Positions 1-8,452 of a stretch of 64,000 nucleotides of DNA are shown here, piece after piece (position 1 is the first letter of the stretch; every line of letters begins with the position of its first letter). The DNA comes from JAGXKT01 sp964531695 (lineage in GTDB: Bacteria; Planctomycetota; Phycisphaerae; SM23-33): positions 270,524 to 334,523 of the forward strand of contig CAZHEH010000001.1 of the NCBI GenBank assembly GCA_964531695.1. Reading direction: 5' to 3'. Made by a program: the position numbers and the translations under genes. Below the pieces are notes generated by a model. That model made no database searches. It worked only from the letters and a program-made list of their open reading frames with translations, and was not told the origin of the DNA.

Positions 1-2
1 GC

Positions 3-173
3 GTGTCGGTGGCGCAGGCGGCGTTGGCCTATGTGCTGAGCTTGCCGCTCGATACGTACGCCTTGGCGGCCGGCTGGGAAGCGGATCAAATCGCCCAGAA
101 CGCCGCGGCTGCCGACATCGAGTTGTCCGCGGCCGAGATCGCCTGGCTGGAGCTTCGTAGCGAATCGCGCTGA
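3..173 (+). CDS. Aldo/keto reductase, C-terminal fragment (cut by window edge)
   Basis: The reading frame is open from the left edge to a TGA at 171-173 and encodes the last 56 residues of a protein. The residues run VSVAQAALAYVLSLP, then a short strand, then AAAADIELSAAEIAWLEL. This matches the end of aldo/keto reductases, where the eighth barrel helix (ALAYVL), the cofactor-side segment and the final Leu-Ser-x-x-Glu helix occur in this order. Family members are NAD(P)H-dependent carbonyl reductases of the cytoplasm. The catalytic tetrad lies upstream of the window, so activity and substrate cannot be judged. Assignment rests on a short C-terminal match only. Confidence 0.6.
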   Translation: MSVAQAALAYVLSLPLDTYALAAGWEADQIAQNAAAADIELSAAEIAWLELRSESR

Positions 174-308
174 TCCCTCCGGCCGCGCCAGGCGAGTGGC
201 CCGGCGGGCGGGGCGAATCGTACGCTTCGGCAGAGAGCCGTCGGGGCTCGGCGGAATCCCCCCCGCAGGACCGCCCCGCCTCTGCGCTCGCTCTCGAGGA
301 GCCAGCCC

Positions 309-500
309 ATGCCCGCCGCACCGCAGCCCGAAGTGGACGTTCCGCGCGCAGACGGCCCGCCGATCGAGGTGGAGGTCTCGCCCCCGCCGAACGACCGGCC
401 GCGTCCGAACGAATCCGCGCGCTGGCGGACCCGCATCGCCCGCCATCTGGATACCGACGAGGAACGGGCCATCATGGCCGAGGTCTCGCGCGGCACCTGA
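309..500 (+). CDS. Small hypothetical protein (63 aa)
   Basis: A 63-residue frame starts at ATG 309 behind a good Shine-Dalgarno (GAGGAG at 296-301). The first half is proline- and acid-rich (PPIEVEVSPPPNDRPRPNE). The second half could form one charged helix (RTRIARHLDTDEERAIMAEV). No signal peptide or membrane segment is visible and I do not recognise a family. It follows the aldo/keto reductase by 135 bases on the same strand and converges with the next minus-strand gene. The RBS and start position support a real gene, but it could be chance in GC-rich DNA. Confidence 0.4.
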   Translation: MPAAPQPEVDVPRADGPPIEVEVSPPPNDRPRPNESARWRTRIARHLDTDEERAIMAEVSRGT

Positions 501-520
501 GCCGTACGCCCGCGCGGCAG

Positions 521-1642
521 TTACGCATCCCCGGAATCGTCCCCGCCGACCCGCACTGCAAGCGGGCGACAGACGGCCTGCATTGCCGCCTCGACCGAGC
601 CCTCCTCGCCCGCCTCGGCCAGGCCAACGGTGAAGCAAGCCGGAGTGTGGGTCATCGACTTCTTGAGCCCCAGCCGCCCGAAGCCGAACACGGTCATGTT
701 CCGCTGCATCGGCCAGTAGGAGTCCCGCTTACGGTCCGCGTCGTGGTTGTACAGGAACAAGGCCCGCTCCAGCTCGGCATCGCCGAAGTACACCCAGCCG
801 GGTGTTGGCAGCTTCTCGTCCCACTTCCGCCCGGCCGGCGTGCGGGTGCCGCCGGAGCGGACGCAGTAATCCGTGTCGTAGTCGATCTTCCCGCCGGGCG
901 TGCCCTCGTAGAGGAACCAGTAGGGCTTGGCCGCCGCCAGGACGGTCAGCTTGGCGTGAGTCGGGTAGATGTCCCAGCGGACGCGCCACTTGCCGCCTTC
1001 GGCCTCGGAGACGATCACCGCCTTGAGCGGCCCGGCCGCCACGAGCTTGCTGGTGCACTTCTCGCCGCCGGGGTGGAAGTAGCCGCCCGGATGCACCAAA
1101 TTCGGAATGCCGCGGTAGTTCCCCGCCGACCCGCCTTTGGGTCGGTAGGAGATCCAGTCCCTTCCGTCCGCGTCGATCAAACTCGCGAAGCCCGCGCCCT
1201 TCCTGTGGTACACGTAGGTCGCGTTCGGGGTGACGATCTTCCAGGCGGCCTGGCCCTGGTATTCCTCCAGTTCGGAGACCTCGACGAGCGGCTTGGCGGG
1301 TTCGCTGCTCTCCTCCGCGGCGAACCGGACGCCGTAGTGGCGCGTCTGCTCCGGGCCTGTTCGCCCATCGAGCAGAATGCTCAGCTCGGCCGTGTCCTCG
1401 TCGTACTGGGCGGGCACGTCGTCGTCCACCACATCGCCGCTCTCGTTGTACTCGACGACGCTTGCCGGTCCCGCGGGGGCGACGCCGGTGTCCAAAGGCA
1501 CGTCGACTACGAGATCGTTCCGCTCGATTCCGGCGGCTTCGACCGTGACGCGCACCACGCCCGGCGTCTTACCCGCCTCGGCGGCCACCGGCAGCGGCGC
1601 AGTCACGGCCGCCAGCGCGGCCCATAGAACGCAGCGGTTCAT
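521..1642 (-). CDS. Secreted protein of unknown function
   Basis: Encodes 373 residues. The N-terminus is a clear Sec signal peptide (MNRCVLWAALAAVTAPLPVAAEA) with cleavage expected near residue 22, so the protein should be exported. The rest looks mostly beta-structured, rich in Tyr/Trp/Gly strands (IPNLVHPGGYFHPG, KLTVLAAAKPYWFLYEG, TPGWVYFGDAE). No catalytic motif is recognised; the overall look is of a secreted beta-sandwich of the sort found with planctomycete polysaccharide genes, which is inference. It lies 35 bases downstream of the Gfo/Idh/MocA gene on the same strand, so the two are probably co-transcribed and may act on the same sugar. Confidence 0.65.
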   Translation of the reverse strand: MNRCVLWAALAAVTAPLPVAAEAGKTPGVVRVTVEAAGIERNDLVVDVPLDTGVAPAGPASVVEYNESGDVVDDDVPAQYDEDTAELSILLDGRTGPEQTRHYGVRFAAEESSEPAKPLVEVSELEEYQGQAAWKIVTPNATYVYHRKGAGFASLIDADGRDWISYRPKGGSAGNYRGIPNLVHPGGYFHPGGEKCTSKLVAAGPLKAVIVSEAEGGKWRVRWDIYPTHAKLTVLAAAKPYWFLYEGTPGGKIDYDTDYCVRSGGTRTPAGRKWDEKLPTPGWVYFGDAELERALFLYNHDADRKRDSYWPMQRNMTVFGFGRLGLKKSMTHTPACFTVGLAEAGEEGSVEAAMQAVCRPLAVRVGGDDSGDA

Positions 1643-1677
1643 CCGCGGCCTTCCTTTCCCCGAGCGAGGGTCCGGTC

Positions 1678-2733
1678 TCAGGCCAGCTTGACCTCTCGCC
1701 CGGTCTTCTGCGAACGGTAGAGCCCGTCCAGGATCGCCATGACCGCCCGGCTCTCGTGCGGAGGCACCGGAACGTCCCGGTCGCCCATGACCGCCTCGGC
1801 GAAGCAGCGGATTTCCTCGTGGTGGGCCCGGGTCTTCGTGTCGCGCACGTCGATCCTGCCGTCAAAGTAATCGTTGGCGGTCTGGCTGTAGACCTCGCAG
1901 CTCGGCCACTGGGCGCCGTAGTTCGTGCCGTACACATCGATCCGCTGCTCTGCGCGCGGCTTCATGTTCAGCATGAAGCTGCACTCCAGGTTCAGCGCAG
2001 CCCCGTCGGCAAAGCGTACCAAGCCGCCGGCGAAGTCCTCCACGTCCACGCCCTTCTTATCGTAGTCTCGGCCGCCCCACTCGCTGAATACCTCCGGGCG
2101 CTTGGAAAGCTTGTTCACGGAAATCCCGCTGACCGAGACCGGCGCGAACTGGTCCATCAGGTGCAGCGCCAGGTCGAGGATGTGCACGCCGACGTCGATG
2201 CAGCACCCGCCGCCGGACTGCTCGTGATAGATGAACCCCGGCCGGGCCGGCAGAAGCCGCCGGCGGTGGTACCACGCACGGGCGTAGTAGACCTCGCCGA
2301 TGGGATTGTCCCGCAGGTACTGCTTGAGCGCTCGGCTGTTGTCCGCGAAGCGCTGGTGCTGGGCGCACATCAGCTTGGCGCCGCCCGCCTCGGATGCCGC
2401 GATCATTGCGTCCACTTCCTTGGGCGTCAGCGCCAGGGGCTTCTCGGACAGCACGTGCTTGCCGGCCTTCAGCGCCGGCACGGCGTACTTCTTGTGGAAG
2501 CGGTTCGGGGCGCAGATGTCGATCACGTCGATGTCATCTCGCTTGAACAGGGGCGACGCCGTCTTGTAGGCGTCGGGTACGCCGAACTCCCGTGCCCGGC
2601 TCACGGCCGCCTCGAGGTTCACGTCCATGCAAGCCACGACCTCGCAGTCCGGCAGCTTCTGCCAGCCCGTGAAGTGGATTCTGCTGATGCCTCCGCTACC
2701 GATGATGCCCACTCGCAGTTTCCGCTTCGACAC
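1678..2733 (-). CDS. Gfo/Idh/MocA family oxidoreductase
   Basis: A 351-residue NAD(P)-dependent oxidoreductase of sugars or cyclitols. The Rossmann dinucleotide loop is at the N-terminus (LRVGIIGSGGISRIHFTGW), followed by the family motif EKPLALTPKEVDAMI and the C-terminal alpha/beta domain with GGGCCIDVGVHILDLALHLM, where the Gly-x-x-x-Asp-x-x-x-His core of the family active site lies. I place the start at GTG 2733 because AGGAG lies 7 bases upstream and the Rossmann fold begins at once. The same frame stays open far upstream to 3201, but those residues look non-coding. No signal peptide, so cytoplasmic. Substrate unknown; the partner secreted protein downstream suggests sugar catabolism. 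Confidence 0.88.
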   Translation of the reverse strand: MSKRKLRVGIIGSGGISRIHFTGWQKLPDCEVVACMDVNLEAAVSRAREFGVPDAYKTASPLFKRDDIDVIDICAPNRFHKKYAVPALKAGKHVLSEKPLALTPKEVDAMIAASEAGGAKLMCAQHQRFADNSRALKQYLRDNPIGEVYYARAWYHRRRLLPARPGFIYHEQSGGGCCIDVGVHILDLALHLMDQFAPVSVSGISVNKLSKRPEVFSEWGGRDYDKKGVDVEDFAGGLVRFADGAALNLECSFMLNMKPRAEQRIDVYGTNYGAQWPSCEVYSQTANDYFDGRIDVRDTKTRAHHEEIRCFAEAVMGDRDVPVPPHESRAVMAILDGLYRSQKTGREVKLA

Positions 2734-3186
2734 GTCCTGTCTCCTGTGCTGTACCGGGCACCGGCCGGCGACTCGGGTAGGTACCGGAGCGGGCCACTTT
2801 GACCGCACCCGGCGATATGTCAAGTGCGTCGGCGGCCCTTTCGCGCGGCAATTCGAAGGCGACGAGGGCCGGGGCACGGCGACGGCGACAAAAATACAGC
2901 GACGCCCGGGTGGAGGGAGACCCTGACGCCGCTGATTTGCTGCAGCCCTGATGCAGGTGGAGGGAGACCTGCACCGTTCTGGGCACAGCGGAACTAACAA
3001 GAACTCTAGCAGTGACTTCGGCCAATGACAAGGGTTTTGATGAGGAATCTTGGCCAGCGCTTCGGCCGTCCCTTGCTGCTTGACAGCGCCCCACGCGCTC
3101 CCTAAGCTACCCGTCAGCTTCACCCGCGCAACCAGGCCGGTGACCCTGGGGCGTACCCGCCCGGCCGAGCAAGAAGGACATCTTGA
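2734..3186. other. 453-base divergent intergenic region with tandem hairpins
   Basis: Separates the minus-strand oxidoreductase gene from the plus-strand gene at 3187. No convincing reading frame is seen. It must hold promoters for both directions, but no clear -35/-10 pair can be picked in this GC-rich sequence. The notable content is the pair of hairpins at 2908-2973, listed separately. Confidence 0.6.
2908..2973. repeat. Two hairpins with identical GGAGGGAG loops
   Basis: Hairpin 1: GGGT (2908-2911), loop GGAGGGAG (2912-2919), ACCC (2920-2923). Hairpin 2: TGCAGGT (2952-2958), the same loop GGAGGGAG (2959-2966), ACCTGCA (2967-2973). The stems differ but the 8-base loops are identical and 47 bases apart. 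Read on the plus strand the loops are Shine-Dalgarno-like and contain GGA; read on the minus strand they are CTCCCTCC, an anti-Shine-Dalgarno-like sequence. Different stems with a conserved loop suggest a structured RNA or protein-binding leader, direction unknown. Confidence 0.5.
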
Positions 3187-4353
3187 ATGCGCTGCCATCA
3201 TGCCCGAATGTCAACCGTTGCCCTCTCGGCCGCACTGCTCGCCCTGCCCTGCCTCTGCCGGGCCCAGGTTCGGGGGCTTGACATCCCCGAGTCCCGCCTG
3301 CGCGGACGGCTCAGCGACGATGACAGGGACCGGATTCGCGAGGCCATCGGTGACCTGGTCGGCGACATGGCCGACGCGGAGACGGCGGAGGAGGTGTACG
3401 AGGCCCGCAATGCGTTGACGGACCTGCGGAACGACCTGGACCTCTACCGCGAGCCGAGCCGCCTGTTCGCCTCCACGGCGGCCGAGGAGCTGCTGAAGCT
3501 CATCCAGAACCCCCGCGAGAAGCTCACCCGCCTCAAGGAAGTCAACGCCTGTATGGCCATCACGTCGCTTCGCCGCCCGGCGGCGGCGACGGCGTACCGG
3601 GCCATGCTCTCGCATGCCAGCGGCGCGGTCCGGCACTTCGGCTGGGACGGCTGCCGGTGGGTGGCCATCGACGTCGTGGCCGGCGACGGCGACGCAGGAC
3701 CCGGATTCCTGAGCAAGATCGGCGAGGCGGCGAAGGCGGAGTCCTCGCCGATCGTGGCCGAGCAGATGTTCCGCATGCTGGCCGCGCCAAACACGCCCAT
3801 GGCGGATATCCCCGAGGAAGAGCGGCTCGCCGCTCGCCGAGAGCTTCTCGGCGCGATGGAACCCGCCTGGCGGACGTGGTGCCGCCGCGTGCTGCGAGGG
3901 TCGGTCGAGGCGGCGCGAAGCTGCGAGACGGCCCTGCCGGGCCTGCGAGCGAGCTATGCACGGTTCGAGGGCGACGAGGCGACGCGGTCGAAAATTCTGC
4001 AGATGCTGGCCGACCTGCTCTGGGCAAGCAGCGAGGCGTACCGGACGGCCGGGGCGGACGGCGCCGTCGCCGAGGCCAACGCCCGCGTGCTGGAGGCGGT
4101 CGAGACGCGCCTGAACGAACTTCTGGGCTCGGACCGGACTTCGGTGTCGAATCCGCTGGGCAGCGGTACAATGGAGCCGGATGCCAAGGCCAAGGCCGTG
4201 CGACGCGCGGCGCTGGAATGGATCGAGCTGCACCTGTCGGGGATGGATGTGAAGAACCCCAGGGATCGCCTCGTCGAGCCGACCCCGACGCCCTCGACCG
4301 GGCCCGCCGAAGAGGGCGACGGTCCGGAAAGCGGCGACGAGAGCGACGAATAG
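3187..4353 (+). CDS. Exported helical protein of unknown function
   Basis: Encodes 388 residues. A signal peptide is visible in MSTVALSAALLALPCLCRAQ; an AAGGA lies ahead of the first ATG at 3187, and a second ATG (residue 8) would give a more compact signal. The mature part is almost wholly amphipathic helices (DRDRIREAIGDLVGDMADAETAEEVYEARNAL split over several helices) and may be a HEAT-like alpha solenoid. The C-terminal tail is acidic and Pro/Thr-rich. No enzymatic motif is recognised. It is 51 bases upstream of the importer's binding protein on the same strand, so it may share that operon, but no functional link can be claimed. Confidence 0.65.
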   Translation: MRCHHARMSTVALSAALLALPCLCRAQVRGLDIPESRLRGRLSDDDRDRIREAIGDLVGDMADAETAEEVYEARNALTDLRNDLDLYREPSRLFASTAAEELLKLIQNPREKLTRLKEVNACMAITSLRRPAAATAYRAMLSHASGAVRHFGWDGCRWVAIDVVAGDGDAGPGFLSKIGEAAKAESSPIVAEQMFRMLAAPNTPMADIPEEERLAARRELLGAMEPAWRTWCRRVLRGSVEAARSCETALPGLRASYARFEGDEATRSKILQMLADLLWASSEAYRTAGADGAVAEANARVLEAVETRLNELLGSDRTSVSNPLGSGTMEPDAKAKAVRRAALEWIELHLSGMDVKNPRDRLVEPTPTPSTGPAEEGDGPESGDESDE

Positions 4354-4404
4354 CCCCGGCTTCGCGGGGCGGAACGACAGCCGGAGGCGCCACGACTCGC
4401 CGAG

Positions 4405-6543
4405 ATGATCGCACGCTACCTACTCATCACGCCTCTTCTGATACTGATCGGCTGCGTCGCGGCGAGCTTCTGGGCCGTTCGGGAGCAGCAGGAGCACGCC
4501 GTCGCCCGTCAGGGCGGCCAACTTACCTTCGGCGAAATCGGCGAGCCGGAGACGCTGAATCCCATCACCTCGTCCACGGCCGCCGCCAGCGACATTCAGG
4601 CATACGTATTCAACGGGCTGGTCAAGGCGGATGAGAACCTGGAGCTGACCGGCGACCTGGCCGAGTCGTGGGTCGTGACGCAGGACTCGGCCGCGTTCTT
4701 CGAAGACGCGGACGCGGCTGCCGCGGCGTTCGAGCAACTGGAGGCCGCGCGGGACCGCTGGCCCGAAATGCGGCTCAGCAAGTGCGACGTGGACGGCAGG
4801 ACGCTGCGGCTGCACCTCGCGGATCCGGCCGGCAAGCCGGCGGCCGGTACGGCATACACCGAGACACTGTTCGAAATCGTGGACCAAGCCCTGATTCTGC
4901 CCGTATCGGTGCTGACGGTGGCACACGATCCGGGTGCCAAGCTACCGGACGGCACGGAGGCGAAGGAGGAGGCGGTCCGCGACGTGCTGCGTGCGAAGGC
5001 CGAAGACGCCGGAGCGGAGGTGCACGAACTGCTGCAGGTGGCGCCGACGGTCCTGCACGTGAGCATCATCGGGGACGGGGCGGCCTATCGCGAGGCGCTG
5101 TCCGAGCTGACCGAGGGGGAGGAGGCCCCGCTGGGGATTCTCGACCACCTGGATCAGGCGCTGCTGAACGAGCCGACCCTCACGTTCCGCCTTCGGAAGG
5201 GCGTGCGCTGGCACGACGGGCACCCGTTCACGAGCCAGGACGTGGCCTTCACGTATCGCAGCATGCTCGACCCGCAGTACAAGTCTCCCCGCAGCAGCAG
5301 CTTCTGGCCGGTCAAGGAGGTCGCCACGCCGGATGCGCACACGTTCGCGGCGCGGTACCGGTACCCCTACGGGCAGTCGGTTCTGAGTTGGGCCCAGGAG
5401 ATCATCCCGGCACACATCCTTGAGGGAAAGGACGCCGCGTGGTGGGCAGCGAACTACAACGACGACCCTGTGGGCACAGGTCCTTTCAAGCTGGCCGAGT
5501 GGCAGCGCAACGAGTTCCTGCGCCTCGAAGACAACCCGGACTACTTCGAAGGCGCGCCCAACCTCAATGCTATCGTGTACCGGGTCATCCCGGACAAGTT
5601 CGGAAACCGGGTGGCCTTCGAGTCCGGCGAGTTCGACCTGCGGCAGCTCGATCCGCACCAGGTGGAGGACTACCGTCGGGAGGACAAGTTCCAGGTCTTC
5701 GGCAGTTGGGGCCGACGGTACACGTACATCGGCTGGAACCTCAAGAAGCCGATGTTCGCCGACCGGCGCGTCCGCGTCGCCCTGGCCCACGCGATCAACA
5801 TCGAGCCGATCGTGAAGTACGTCTACCACGACCTCGCCCGGCAGTCGAAGGGGACGTTCGCCCAGGGCTCGTGGTACGCCAGCGATGACGTCGAGCCGTA
5901 CCCCTACGACAAGAAGAAGGCACGCGAACTGCTCGCCGAGGCCGGCTGGACCGACACGGACGGCGACGGCTGGCTCGACAAGGACGGCAAGCGGTTCGAG
6001 TTCAACTTGATCACCAACCAAGGCAACAGCTTGCGCAAGAACATTCAGCTTCTCGTACAGAACGATCTCAAGGAGGTCGGCATCAAGGTCAACACGGCCG
6101 TGTACGAGTGGGCGGTCTTCATCACCCGCTACATCGACACCCGGCAGTTCGACGCCTGCGTGCTGGGTTGGAGCTTGGGCATCAACTACGACCAGTACAC
6201 CCTCTGGCACAGCTCGCAGACTGGGCCGAACCAGCAGAATCATTGCAGCTACCGTAACGAGCGGGTGGATGAGCTGCTGGTGCGGATCCGCACGGAATTC
6301 GACCGGGAGCGGATCGCCGAGCTGTGCGCCGAGATGCAGGAGATCATCTACCGCGACCAGCCGTACGCCTTCCTGGTTCAGCCGTACCTCACTCACGCGC
6401 TGTACCGCGGCAAGTTCGTGGTCCGCCGCCCGGACGGCAAGGGGGGCTGGATCGTCGAGCCCGTTCGGAGTACCGAGGCCGGCTTCACCTACTACAGCCA
6501 ATGGTGGGCGCCGGCCCACATCGCGCCGGAATTGGCACGGTAA
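4405..6543 (+). CDS. Peptide/oligopeptide ABC transporter, substrate-binding protein with large insertion
   Basis: Family 5 solute-binding protein (DppA/OppA type), 712 residues against the usual 500-600. The N-terminus is a membrane signal/anchor (MIARYLLITPLLILIGCVAAS) with a Cys at residue 17 that could be a lipobox. Family motifs: GGQLTFGEIGEPETLNP near residue 37, LTFRLRKGVRWHDGHPFTSQ near 258, and DDPVGTGPFKLAEWQRNE near 353. Between DLAESW (residue 89) and LTFRLRKG (258), normally nearly adjacent, lie about 165 extra residues. The protein should capture peptides or similar solutes outside the membrane and feed the permeases encoded immediately downstream (16-base gap). Confidence 0.88.
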   Translation: MIARYLLITPLLILIGCVAASFWAVREQQEHAVARQGGQLTFGEIGEPETLNPITSSTAAASDIQAYVFNGLVKADENLELTGDLAESWVVTQDSAAFFEDADAAAAAFEQLEAARDRWPEMRLSKCDVDGRTLRLHLADPAGKPAAGTAYTETLFEIVDQALILPVSVLTVAHDPGAKLPDGTEAKEEAVRDVLRAKAEDAGAEVHELLQVAPTVLHVSIIGDGAAYREALSELTEGEEAPLGILDHLDQALLNEPTLTFRLRKGVRWHDGHPFTSQDVAFTYRSMLDPQYKSPRSSSFWPVKEVATPDAHTFAARYRYPYGQSVLSWAQEIIPAHILEGKDAAWWAANYNDDPVGTGPFKLAEWQRNEFLRLEDNPDYFEGAPNLNAIVYRVIPDKFGNRVAFESGEFDLRQLDPHQVEDYRREDKFQVFGSWGRRYTYIGWNLKKPMFADRRVRVALAHAINIEPIVKYVYHDLARQSKGTFAQGSWYASDDVEPYPYDKKKARELLAEAGWTDTDGDGWLDKDGKRFEFNLITNQGNSLRKNIQLLVQNDLKEVGIKVNTAVYEWAVFITRYIDTRQFDACVLGWSLGINYDQYTLWHSSQTGPNQQNHCSYRNERVDELLVRIRTEFDRERIAELCAEMQEIIYRDQPYAFLVQPYLTHALYRGKFVVRRPDGKGGWIVEPVRSTEAGFTYYSQWWAPAHIAPELAR

Positions 6544-6559
6544 CCGGAGTATCAGCGAC

Positions 6560-7528
6560 TTGCTCGCCTTCATCGTAAGACGATTGCTCATTGCGATCCC
6601 GCTGCTGCTCGGGATCTCGATCCTGAGCTTCCTGCTGATCAACCTGGCCCCCGGCGGCCAGATGGCGCTGCCGGGACAGGAGATGAACCCGGACCTCAAC
6701 CCGCAGGTCCGGCAGATGATCGCCCGGGAATTCCACTTCGACGAGCCGCTGCACGTCCAGTACGGCTACATGATGCGGGACATGTTCACGGGCGAGTTGA
6801 CCAGCTTCAAGGACAACCGCCCCGCTCTGGCTAAGGTCCTGGAGAGGGTTCCGGCGACTCTGGCCTTGAGCGGCATGGCGTTCGTGATCAGCTTCAGCGG
6901 GTCCTTGCCGCTGGGCATCTTCGCCGCCCGTCACAAGGGACGCTGGCAGGATCGCGTGGTCAGCGTCCTGAGCTTCGCACTGATCAGCTTGCCCGCCTTC
7001 TGGGTGGCATACATGCTCGTGTTCGTTATGGTGCGGTTCCTCAACATGCCGGCGCTCGGCACGCAGACCTTCGGCGTGGACTTCGAGTCGGGTGTGGCGA
7101 GATTCCTGGACATGTTCTGGCATGTGTTCCTCCCCGCGTTCACGCTGGCTCTGGCCGGCATTGCCGCACAGAGCCGCTACATGCGGGCCTCCATGGTCGA
7201 GTCGATGAACGAGGATTACATCCGCACCGCGCGGGCCAAGGGGCTCTCCGAGACAGTCGTAACCTACAAGCACGGCTTCCGAAACAGTCTCCGCCCGATC
7301 CTGACGTTCATTGGTTTCATGCTGCCGGCCTTCCTCGGCGGGTCGGTCATCATCGAGCAGATCTTCGGGTACCCGGGCATGGGCCGGCTGACGTTCCAGG
7401 CGCTGATGGAGCGCGACATGCCGGTGATCATGGTCTCTCTGACGATCGGGTCGATCCTGGTGCTGCTGGGCAACATGATCGCGGACATCCTGTACGCTGT
7501 GGTGGACCCGCGCGTGCGACTGAGCTGA
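6560..7528 (+). CDS. Peptide ABC transporter permease (DppB/OppB family)
   Basis: A 322-residue inner-membrane permease. I use TTG 6560 as start: it sits behind GGAG at 6546-6549 and begins directly with LLAFIVRRLLIAIPLLLGIS, the typical first membrane segment of DppB proteins, followed by the family hallmark LINLAPGG. About six membrane helices are visible. The EAA loop that contacts the ATPases is near residues 210-240 (DYIRTARAKGLSETVVTYKH). It ends VVDPRVRLS, the usual DppB C-terminus. It follows the binding protein by 16 bases and precedes the second permease by 12. Confidence 0.9.
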   Translation: MLAFIVRRLLIAIPLLLGISILSFLLINLAPGGQMALPGQEMNPDLNPQVRQMIAREFHFDEPLHVQYGYMMRDMFTGELTSFKDNRPALAKVLERVPATLALSGMAFVISFSGSLPLGIFAARHKGRWQDRVVSVLSFALISLPAFWVAYMLVFVMVRFLNMPALGTQTFGVDFESGVARFLDMFWHVFLPAFTLALAGIAAQSRYMRASMVESMNEDYIRTARAKGLSETVVTYKHGFRNSLRPILTFIGFMLPAFLGGSVIIEQIFGYPGMGRLTFQALMERDMPVIMVSLTIGSILVLLGNMIADILYAVVDPRVRLS

Positions 7529-7540
7529 CGAACCCAACGA

Positions 7541-8452
7541 ATGACGATTCCGCAGACATCCGAGACATCGGCCGAGCGTCAGGATCCGGTCGGCCGGCGA
7601 CGAAGCGCCTGGCGGCGGTTCCGCAAGAGCCGCACGTCGATGGCGGGCCTAGTCGTCATGGTGCTGCTGTTCGTCGTCGGAATGGGCTATTGGGGGCTCA
7701 ACGCCGCCGGCGTGCACTGGCCGGCCGATCCCGTCGCCGTCGAACTGCCGGATCAGCTTCAGCCCCCCTCGCCGACCCATCCGCTCGGCACGGACGACGT
7801 GGGGCGGGACGTGCTGTCTCGCATCCTCATGGGAGCGCACGTATCGCTGATGATCGGCTTCGTGGCCGTGGGGGTCAGCGTCGTCATCGGGACGTTCCTG
7901 GGCAGCGTCAGCGGGTACTTCGGCGGCTGGGTGGACACGATCATCATGCGCTTCGTCGACCTGATGATGTGCATCCCGCGGTTCTTCCTGGTGCTGACGG
8001 TTGCGGCGCTGACCCGACCGAGCATCTGGCACGTGGCCATCGTGATCGGCGCCACGGGCTGGATGGGAGCCGCCCGCTTGGTGCGCGCCGAATTCCTGAC
8101 GCTCCGCGAGGTGGACTACACGCAGGCGGCCCGCGCCCTGGGTGCGTCGCACATGCGGATCATCTTCCGACACATCCTGCCGAACGCCATGCCTCCGGTG
8201 CTCGTCAGCGCCGTGCTGGGCGTGGCGGGCGCGATCCTGATCGAGGCGTCGCTGAGCTACCTCGGCTTCGGCGTCCAGCCGCCGAACCCGAGCTGGGGCA
8301 ACATCATCTCCGACGGCAAGGACTACATTCTCGACGCTTGGTGGCTGATCATCTTCCCCGGCGTGGCGATCTTCATCACGACGCTGTCATTCTACATCAC
8401 CGGCGAGGGCATTCGCGTTGCCCTGGACCCGAAGGAGACCAAGCGGATTTGA
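7541..8452 (+). CDS. Peptide ABC transporter permease (DppC/OppC family)
   Basis: A 303-residue permease and presumed heterodimer partner of the preceding DppB-type protein. A cytoplasmic N-terminal tail (RRRSAWRRFRKSRTSMAG) leads into the first helix. The hallmark HPLGTDDVGRDVLSRIL lies near residue 80, the EAA loop near 200 (DYTQAARALGASHMRIIFRH), and the C-terminal GEGIRVALDPKET is typical of DppC. Its stop codon TGA at 8450-8452 overlaps the TTG start of the first ATPase gene, indicating translational coupling. Confidence 0.92.
   Translation: MTIPQTSETSAERQDPVGRRRSAWRRFRKSRTSMAGLVVMVLLFVVGMGYWGLNAAGVHWPADPVAVELPDQLQPPSPTHPLGTDDVGRDVLSRILMGAHVSLMIGFVAVGVSVVIGTFLGSVSGYFGGWVDTIIMRFVDLMMCIPRFFLVLTVAALTRPSIWHVAIVIGATGWMGAARLVRAEFLTLREVDYTQAARALGASHMRIIFRHILPNAMPPVLVSAVLGVAGAILIEASLSYLGFGVQPPNPSWGNIISDGKDYILDAWWLIIFPGVAIFITTLSFYITGEGIRVALDPKETKRI

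Noticed and set aside
2734..3201. N-terminal extension of the Gfo/Idh/MocA gene to 3201
   Set aside because: The frame is open, but the residues look non-coding and the Rossmann motif starts right after the GTG at 2733, which has an RBS.
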